From Clostridia bacterium (GTDB lineage: Bacteria > Bacillota_A > Clostridia > Christensenellales > Borkfalkiaceae), in contig JAFTIG010000044.1 in NCBI GenBank assembly GCA_017457015.1, positions 1 to 12,136 of the forward strand: 12,136 nucleotides of DNA, written 5' to 3'. Position 1 is the first letter of the stretch. The number at the start of each line of letters is the position of its first letter. Shown here in pieces: positions 9,084-12,136 of this stretch. The notes beneath the pieces are model-generated. The model did not search any database and was not told the origin of the DNA. It saw only the letters and a list, made by a program, of their open reading frames with translations. Made by a program: the position numbers and the translations under genes.

Positions 9084-9201
9084 GCGTTTATAAGGAAAAG
9101 TTCGTATTTTTCGGGATTAGCCCTCCCAAATTACCCCTAATCGTGTAAAGGGTAGACGGATAGACCTTAAACATTATTATAAATACAAGGAGAAAAAACT
9201 C
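9084..9201 (+). promoter_or_regulatory. Structured leader of rplM mRNA (candidate L13 autoregulatory leader)
   Basis: The leader can be closed by a long-range helix, GTTT/AAGG (9086-9089, 9092-9095, 2-nt bulge) with CCTTAAAC (9165-9172). Inside, GATTAG (9115-9120) pairs with CTAATC (9137-9142), and TACCC (9132-9136) pairs with GGGTA (9150-9154). The second helix starts in the loop of the first, giving a classic H-type pseudoknot with loops of 11, 0 and 7 nt. CTCC at 9123-9126 could alternatively pair with the GGAG of the ribosome binding site (9189-9192). Rfam describes an L13 leader family upstream of rplM in Bacillota, in which the ribosomal protein is thought to regulate its own mRNA; membership here is inferred from position and foldability, not a covariance search. 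Confidence 0.6.
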
Positions 9202-9633
9202 ATGAAAACTTATATGGCTCACGCAGAAAACGTGGTCAGAAAGTGGTACGTAGTTGATGCAGAAGGTTTAGCACTTGGTAGACTCGCGTCTAAAGTAGCG
9301 GCAATCCTTCGTGGCAAAAACAAACCCACCTTTACTCCCAACGTTGATACGGGTGATTTCGTTATAATCGTTAATTGCGACAAAGTCGTTTTAACGGGTA
9401 AGAAACTTGAAAAGAAATATTACAGATACCATACTGGTCATATCGGTGGCTTAAAGTCCATCCAGTATAAGACTCTTATGGCAAACAAGGCAGACGTTGC
9501 CGTTTACGAAGCAGTAAAAGGCATGCTCCCGAAGAACAGTTTAGGCCGTTCTATGCTCACTAAACTCAAAGTTTATAGAGGCGCAGAACACAACCATCAG
9601 GCTCAAAAGCCCGAAGTGCTTAAATTGGTTTAA
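9202..9633 (+). CDS. rplM: 50S ribosomal protein L13
   Basis: 143 aa, the normal bacterial L13 length (about 142-148). It is an early-assembly protein of the large subunit that binds 23S rRNA. Recognised by [20 protein letters not shown] near the N-terminus, the [18 protein letters not shown] segment, [13 protein letters not shown] at about 73-85 and the [20 protein letters not shown] signature (about 108-127). AAGGAG (9187-9192) sits 9 nt before the ATG. rpsI follows after 12 nt on the same transcript. Expression is probably controlled by the structured leader upstream. The protein appears complete. Confidence 0.98.
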   Translation: MKTYMAHAENVVRKWYVVDAEGLALGRLASKVAAILRGKNKPTFTPNVDTGDFVIIVNCDKVVLTGKKLEKKYYRYHTGHIGGLKSIQYKTLMANKADVAVYEAVKGMLPKNSLGRSMLTKLKVYRGAEHNHQAQKPEVLKLV

Positions 9634-9645
9634 TGAGGTGTAATT

Positions 9646-10059
9646 ATGGCAAAAGCAACTAGCAAGAAGAAAGTTCAATACTGGGGCACGGGCAGAAGAA
9701 AGAAAGCAATCGCTCGCGTTCGTCTTATCCCCGCAGGTGACGGCACTATCACCATTAACGGTAAGAGCATTGACGAATATCTTTGCCTTGACACGTTAAA
9801 GTTTATCGTTCGTCAACCGCTCGTTTTAGTTGACGCAACCGCTAAATACGACGTTATGGTAAACGTTTGTGGCGGTGGTTATACCGGTCAAGCAGGTGCA
9901 ATCCGTCACGGTATCGCACGCGCTCTCTTAGAAGCAGAACCTGAAACGAGAGCAGCTTTAAAGAAAGCAGGCTTCTTAACCAGAGATTCCAGAATGAAGG
10001 AAAGAAAGAAGTACGGCTTAAAAGCAGCACGTCGTGCACCGCAATTCTCAAAGAGATAA
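9646..10059 (+). CDS. rpsI: 30S ribosomal protein S9
   Basis: 137 aa. It is the small-subunit protein whose C-terminal tail reaches the P-site tRNA. The [17 protein letters not shown] opening, the [19 protein letters not shown] core (about 76-94) and the invariant C-terminus RRAPQFSKR identify it; the terminal Ser-Lys-Arg is intact. The N-terminus has a few extra Lys/Ser residues compared with the usual 130-aa form, a common variation. The start follows GAGGTG (9635-9640) by 5 nt. It is cotranscribed with rplM, as in nearly all bacteria, and the pair ends at a strong terminator. Confidence 0.98.
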   Translation: MAKATSKKKVQYWGTGRRKKAIARVRLIPAGDGTITINGKSIDEYLCLDTLKFIVRQPLVLVDATAKYDVMVNVCGGGYTGQAGAIRHGIARALLEAEPETRAALKKAGFLTRDSRMKERKKYGLKAARRAPQFSKR

Positions 10060-10074
10060 TTTTTGCGAAATACG

Positions 10075-10105
10075 AAAAAGCATTGCCATGCGCAATGCTT
10101 TTTTT
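10075..10105 (+). terminator. Rho-independent terminator of rplM-rpsI
   Basis: GCATTGC (10080-10086) and GCAATGC (10092-10098) form a 7-bp stem with a 5-nt loop, extended by A-T pairs and followed by seven T (10099-10105). It lies 15 nt after the rpsI stop codon. A preceding A run gives it some activity on the minus strand as well. Confidence 0.92.
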
Positions 10106-10134
10106 ATGCTTAAACCTTTGGTGTATGTAAAGCG

Positions 10135-10156
10135 TATAATATATATACCGATATAT
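10135..10156 (+). promoter_or_regulatory. -10 element and overlapping dyad upstream of the MFS gene
   Basis: A consensus -10 TATAAT (10135-10140) lies 42 nt before the MFS start; no convincing -35 is seen at the right distance. Directly after it, ATATAT-ACCG-ATATAT (10141-10156) forms a dyad covering the expected transcription start. That suggests an operator for a dedicated regulator, but AT-only arms have low information. Confidence 0.45.
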
Positions 10157-10182
10157 TCAATTACATATGAAAGGAAAAATAT

Positions 10183-11379
10183 ATGTCTATTAAAACTAAT
10201 TACAAAGCAACGCTATTTTCCTGTTTTTCGGGCACGGTAACGCAAGCGATAGTGGTTAACTTTTTCCCGCTTCTTTTTCTTACCTTTTGCGCAAGTTACA
10301 ATATCTCGCTTGAAAAGGTTACTATTCTCGTCACGGTGAACTTTTTGTTGCAACTTTTAACCGACCTTGTTTCGACTAAACTTATAAGCAAAATAGGGCA
10401 TAGGACGGGAATCGTCACGGCAAACCTTTTAGCGGCGGTCGGATTAATACTTCTCTGCTTTTTACCCGAACTTATCGATCCGTATACGGCTCTCGTTATC
10501 TGTATAGTTCTATGTGCGATAGGCAGTGGGCTTGAAGAAGTGTTGATAAGTCCTATCGTAGAAGCGTGTCCTACCAAAAGAAAGTCTGCGATAATGAGTT
10601 TAACGCACTCTTTTTACTGTTGGGGAACTGCTGCGGTCATAGGTCTTTCTACTCTGTTTTTCGTAGTGGTCGGGCTGGATAAGTGGCGGTATCTTTCCTT
10701 GCTTTGGGCAATAATACCTGTGCTTAATTTAATTTGCTTTGCGTTAGTTCCTATCTATAACGAACAGGAAGAAAATAACGGTGGCAGTGTAAAAGCGCTT
10801 TTTAAGAATAAGACGTTTTGGGTGTTCGTAGTGCTCATGATATGTTCGGGCGCAGCTGAACAGGCTATGGGACAGTGGGCGAGCGCTTTTGCGGAAACTG
10901 CACTCGGCGTAAATAAAACGCTCGGCGATCTCGCAGGTCCGTTAATGTTTGCCGTTATGATGGGAATATCGAGAATGCTCTATGCATTACTCAGTAAAAA
11001 AATGAACTTGCGCGCTTTTATGATAGTAAGCGCAATTTTAAGCGTTGCAACATATCTAGTAGCAGTATTATCTCCCTTTGCATGGCTTGGACTCGTCGCG
11101 TGTGCACTATGCGGTTTTGCAGTTGGAATAATGTGGCCGGGGACGCTTTCAATGACGGCAGGTAAAATACACGGCGGAACGCTAATGTTTGCAATTCTTG
11201 CACTCTCGGGGGATATAGGTTGTTCGCTCGGTCCTACGGTAGTCGGCTTGGTTTCAGGAGCGTTTAACGACGATCTTAAAAAAGGTTTGTTGTTCGCAAT
11301 AATTTTCCCGATAGCGTTGCTTGTCGGCGTGCTATTCTTAAAAAAGAAAAAGCCAAAAATACAAAACGAAGAAAAATAA
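10183..11379 (+). CDS. Major facilitator superfamily transporter, substrate unknown
   Basis: 398 aa, with about 12 hydrophobic segments in two halves split by a polar loop at 191-210 (EQEENNGG), the standard MFS plan. Segments lie at about 17-37, 46-66, 77-95, 102-123, 140-162, 169-190, 211-225, 250-270, 278-297, 301-323, 334-359 and 368-387. Motif A-like residues are at 61-75 (D-L-V-S-T-K-L-I-S-K-I-G-H-R-T), between helices 2 and 3. The GSGLEEVLISPIVEACP segment (114-130) and the overall size recall sugar-type and FucP-like MFS proteins of Clostridia, but I cannot assign a substrate or direction. AAAGGA (10170-10175) sits 7 nt before the ATG. It is monocistronic by layout: terminators on both sides and its own -10. 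The C-terminus ends in a Lys-rich cytoplasmic tail. Confidence 0.88.
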   Translation: MSIKTNYKATLFSCFSGTVTQAIVVNFFPLLFLTFCASYNISLEKVTILVTVNFLLQLLTDLVSTKLISKIGHRTGIVTANLLAAVGLILLCFLPELIDPYTALVICIVLCAIGSGLEEVLISPIVEACPTKRKSAIMSLTHSFYCWGTAAVIGLSTLFFVVVGLDKWRYLSLLWAIIPVLNLICFALVPIYNEQEENNGGSVKALFKNKTFWVFVVLMICSGAAEQAMGQWASAFAETALGVNKTLGDLAGPLMFAVMMGISRMLYALLSKKMNLRAFMIVSAILSVATYLVAVLSPFAWLGLVACALCGFAVGIMWPGTLSMTAGKIHGGTLMFAILALSGDIGCSLGPTVVGLVSGAFNDDLKKGLLFAIIFPIALLVGVLFLKKKKPKIQNEEK

Positions 11380-11396
11380 TTGTTAAAAGTTAAAGC

Positions 11397-11427
11397 CACA
11401 CCCCGACCGCATTGCGGTCGGGGTGTG
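11397..11427. terminator. Perfect 14-bp GC-rich hairpin after the MFS gene
   Basis: CACACCCCGACCGC (11397-11410) and GCGGTCGGGGTGTG (11414-11427) form an uninterrupted 14-bp stem with a 3-nt loop, 17 nt after the MFS stop codon. The plus-strand 3' flank (AAGTTTAAAG) has no clean T-tract, while the minus-strand flank (GCTTTAACTTTT) is somewhat T-rich. It most likely stops or protects the MFS transcript, and may back up the leftward terminator at 11450. Confidence 0.65.
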
Positions 11428-11449
11428 AAGTTTAAAGTATAAACGTTAT

Positions 11450-11478
11450 AAAAAACCCCACCGCGCGTAACGTGGTGG
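11450..11478 (-). terminator. Rho-independent terminator of the leftward XRE gene
   Basis: On the minus strand CCACCACG (11471-11478) pairs with CGCGGTGG (11458-11465) around a 5-nt loop, with one G-U pair. The stem is followed by GG and then six T (complement of 11450-11455). It lies 9 nt after the stop codon of the XRE gene ending at 11488. Confidence 0.88.
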
Positions 11479-11487
11479 AGTAAAATA

Positions 11488-11814
11488 TCATTTGTTTTTT
11501 TCTTGTTGATAAAAAGATTCTAGCATGCGATAGACTGTGTTTCGGTCAGAATCGTTTATTCCGCGATAAAACTTTAATACGTTTTTTTCGTCGTCGGTTA
11601 AAAGTGACGTACCGATAAAATTTTTTGTAGACGAGCCAACTAAATAATCAATAGATACACAAAAAAAGTCTGCAAGTTTTTTTAACGTATCAATGCTCGG
11701 CTCTGTCTTTCCTAACTCGTAGTAATTGTAAGAACCTTTTGATACACCTAAAAAATCTGCCATTTGTTGGTTTGTAAGTCCGCGCTCTTTTCTTAATTCT
11801 TTTAATTTAAGCAT
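11488..11814 (-). CDS. Small cI-like XRE-family repressor
   Basis: 108 aa. Residues 2-60 are an XRE/HTH_3 DNA-binding domain, with the helix-turn-helix at about 13-34 (LTNQQMADFLGVSKGSYNYYE), closing with FFCVSIDYLVG (50-60). The C-terminal 40 residues (LLTDDEKNVLKFYRGINDSDRNTVYRMLESF, 71-101) match the short helical tail common in small phage and mobile-element repressors, probably for dimerisation. No peptidase domain (ImmA or LexA type) is fused, so any induction needs another protein. AAGGAG (11820-11825) is 5 nt before the ATG. It is divergent from the gene at 12000, and the shared region holds three 17-bp operators, the first within its own promoter. Autorepression and control of the rightward gene are inferred from that arrangement. 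Confidence 0.88.
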   Translation of the reverse strand: MLKLKELRKERGLTNQQMADFLGVSKGSYNYYELGKTEPSIDTLKKLADFFCVSIDYLVGSSTKNFIGTSLLTDDEKNVLKFYRGINDSDRNTVYRMLESFYQQEKNK

Positions 11815-11837
11815 GTTCTCTCCTTTTTATTAATTTA

Positions 11838-11866
11838 ATTGTATAGAAATTTTATACAGAAAGCAA
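11838..11866 (-). promoter_or_regulatory. Leftward promoter of the XRE repressor gene
   Basis: On the minus strand -35 TTGCTT (11861-11866) and -10 TACAAT (11838-11843) are spaced 17 nt. Operator 1 fills this spacer and enters the -10, so repressor binding should block it. The leader would be only about 17 nt, just enough for the ribosome binding site. Confidence 0.65.
11841..11857. promoter_or_regulatory. Operator 1 (17 bp), in the leftward promoter
   Basis: GTATAGAAATTTTATAC: GTATA and TATAC half-sites separated by 7 bp. It differs from operator 2 at a single base and sits in the spacer and -10 of the repressor promoter. Centre at 11849. Confidence 0.75.
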
Positions 11867-11884
11867 AAATAAATTGTTATTTGC

Positions 11885-11914
11885 TTGACTTGTATAGAAA
11901 TATTATACTATAAT
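11885..11914 (+). promoter_or_regulatory. Rightward promoter of the gene at 12000
   Basis: -35 TTGACT (11885-11890) and -10 TATAAT (11909-11914) are spaced 18 nt. Operator 2 (11892-11908) occupies practically the whole spacer, and operator 3 begins about 4 nt after the expected transcription start near 11921. This is a strong promoter set up to be tightly repressed. The leader to the ATG at 12000 is about 79 nt. Confidence 0.82.
11892..11908. promoter_or_regulatory. Operator 2 (17 bp), in the rightward promoter spacer
   Basis: GTATAGAAATATTATAC: same dyad and same GAAA core orientation as operator 1. It lies precisely between the -35 and -10 of the rightward promoter. Centre at 11900, 51 bp from operator 1. 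Confidence 0.78.
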
Positions 11915-11924
11915 AGTTGTAAAA

Positions 11925-11941
11925 TTATAGAAACACTATAC
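11925..11941. promoter_or_regulatory. Operator 3 (17 bp), at the start of the rightward transcript
   Basis: TTATAGAAACACTATAC: a diverged copy with one altered outer base and a changed core, probably the weakest site. Centre at 11933, 33 bp from operator 2. Just after it, AACAT-n7-ATGTT (11942-11958) is a different 17-bp dyad of unknown meaning. Confidence 0.68.
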
Positions 11942-11999
11942 AACATTGTAAAAATGTTCAAATATTCTAAACTGTTTAAACGGAGTAAAGGAGTAAAAT

Positions 12000-12136
12000 A
12001 TGCAAAAGAAAATTAAAGAAATGTTATACGAGCAAATGGAGATTGATGGTAAGGGCGTTAAAATAAAAGGGTATAAGAAGTTGTGTGAAGTTCAAGGTGT
12101 AGCGGAAAAGTTGCTTTTTAAAACTTTGGACGAAAA
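12000..12136 (+). CDS. Unknown small or partial gene under the rightward switch promoter (cut by window edge)
   Basis: The ATG at 12000 has a strong ribosome binding site, AAGGAG at 11988-11993, 6 nt away. The frame stays open to the window end for 45 codons, so the length is unknown. The visible protein is charged and lysine-rich: MQKKIKEMLYEQMEIDGKG, then VKIKGYKKLCEVQGVAEKLLFKTLDE. I recognise no domain. The coding status rests on the ribosome binding site, the promoter with operators upstream and the intact frame. By position it would be the first gene of the repressed rightward operon, as in a prophage, integrative element or similar accessory module; no integrase or phage gene is visible to confirm that. 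Confidence 0.65.
   Translation, partial: MQKKIKEMLYEQMEIDGKGVKIKGYKKLCEVQGVAEKLLFKTLDE

Noticed and set aside
10034..10240. 68-aa plus-strand frame at 10034-10240
   Set aside because: It starts inside rpsI, runs through the rpsI terminator and the MFS promoter, and overlaps the MFS start.
10980..11399. Minus-strand frames at 10980-11399 and 11018-11203
   Set aside because: Both are antisense shadows of the MFS gene, with no promoter or ribosome binding site.
11942..11958. AACAT-n7-ATGTT dyad as a fourth operator
   Set aside because: It has the same 17-bp length, but its half-sites do not match the GTATA/TATAC half-sites of the other three, so a shared binding protein is unsupported.
11488..12136. 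Calling the right end a definite prophage or integrative element
   Set aside because: Only a repressor-like gene, operators and one unknown frame are visible. There is no integrase, attachment-site repeat or structural gene in the window.

Overview
The window looks like a chromosomal segment of a low-to-moderate-GC anaerobic member of the Bacillota, most likely Clostridia. The evidence is pyruvate:ferredoxin oxidoreductase, AAGGAG ribosome binding sites, sigma-A type promoters, AT-rich intergenic DNA, and the ECF energizing module followed by truA, which in many Clostridia and Bacilli sits in the ribosomal-protein neighbourhood together with rplM-rpsI. I cannot name the species.

Layout. Positions 1-2021 (minus strand) hold the N-terminal 57% or so of a pyruvate:ferredoxin (flavodoxin) oxidoreductase, cut by the window edge exactly at its EKR motif. 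Divergent from it, an operon with overlapping genes runs rightward: ecfA1, ecfA2, ecfT and truA (2274-5507). It makes the shared ATPase/transmembrane module of a group II ECF vitamin transporter and the tRNA pseudouridine synthase TruA, and it ends at a perfect bidirectional terminator. Next comes an accessory block (5585-8936): a large uncharacterised lipoprotein and a helix-turn-helix protein with a CxxC/CxxC pair and a membrane C-terminus, both on the minus strand, then a small divergent helix-turn-helix regulator. The ribosomal genes rplM (L13) and rpsI (S9) follow at 9202-10059, with their own strong promoter and a structured leader that can fold as an H-type pseudoknot. A 12-TM MFS transporter (10183-11379) has its own promoter.

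The right end (11488-12136) is a compact divergent control region. A small cI-like XRE repressor faces left and an unknown, window-truncated gene faces right. Between them are three copies of a 17-bp operator, two of which lie in the -35/-10 spacers of the two opposing promoters. This is the architecture of a phage, integrative-element or toxin-antitoxin type switch, and it may mark the start of an accessory element beyond the window.

The main points of interest are this three-operator switch, the rplM leader pseudoknot, the regulator/lipoprotein block lying between truA and rplM, and the membrane-tethered helix-turn-helix protein. I saw no CRISPR array, tRNA, rRNA, transposase or integrase. 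No gene-free stretch exceeds about 265 bases.
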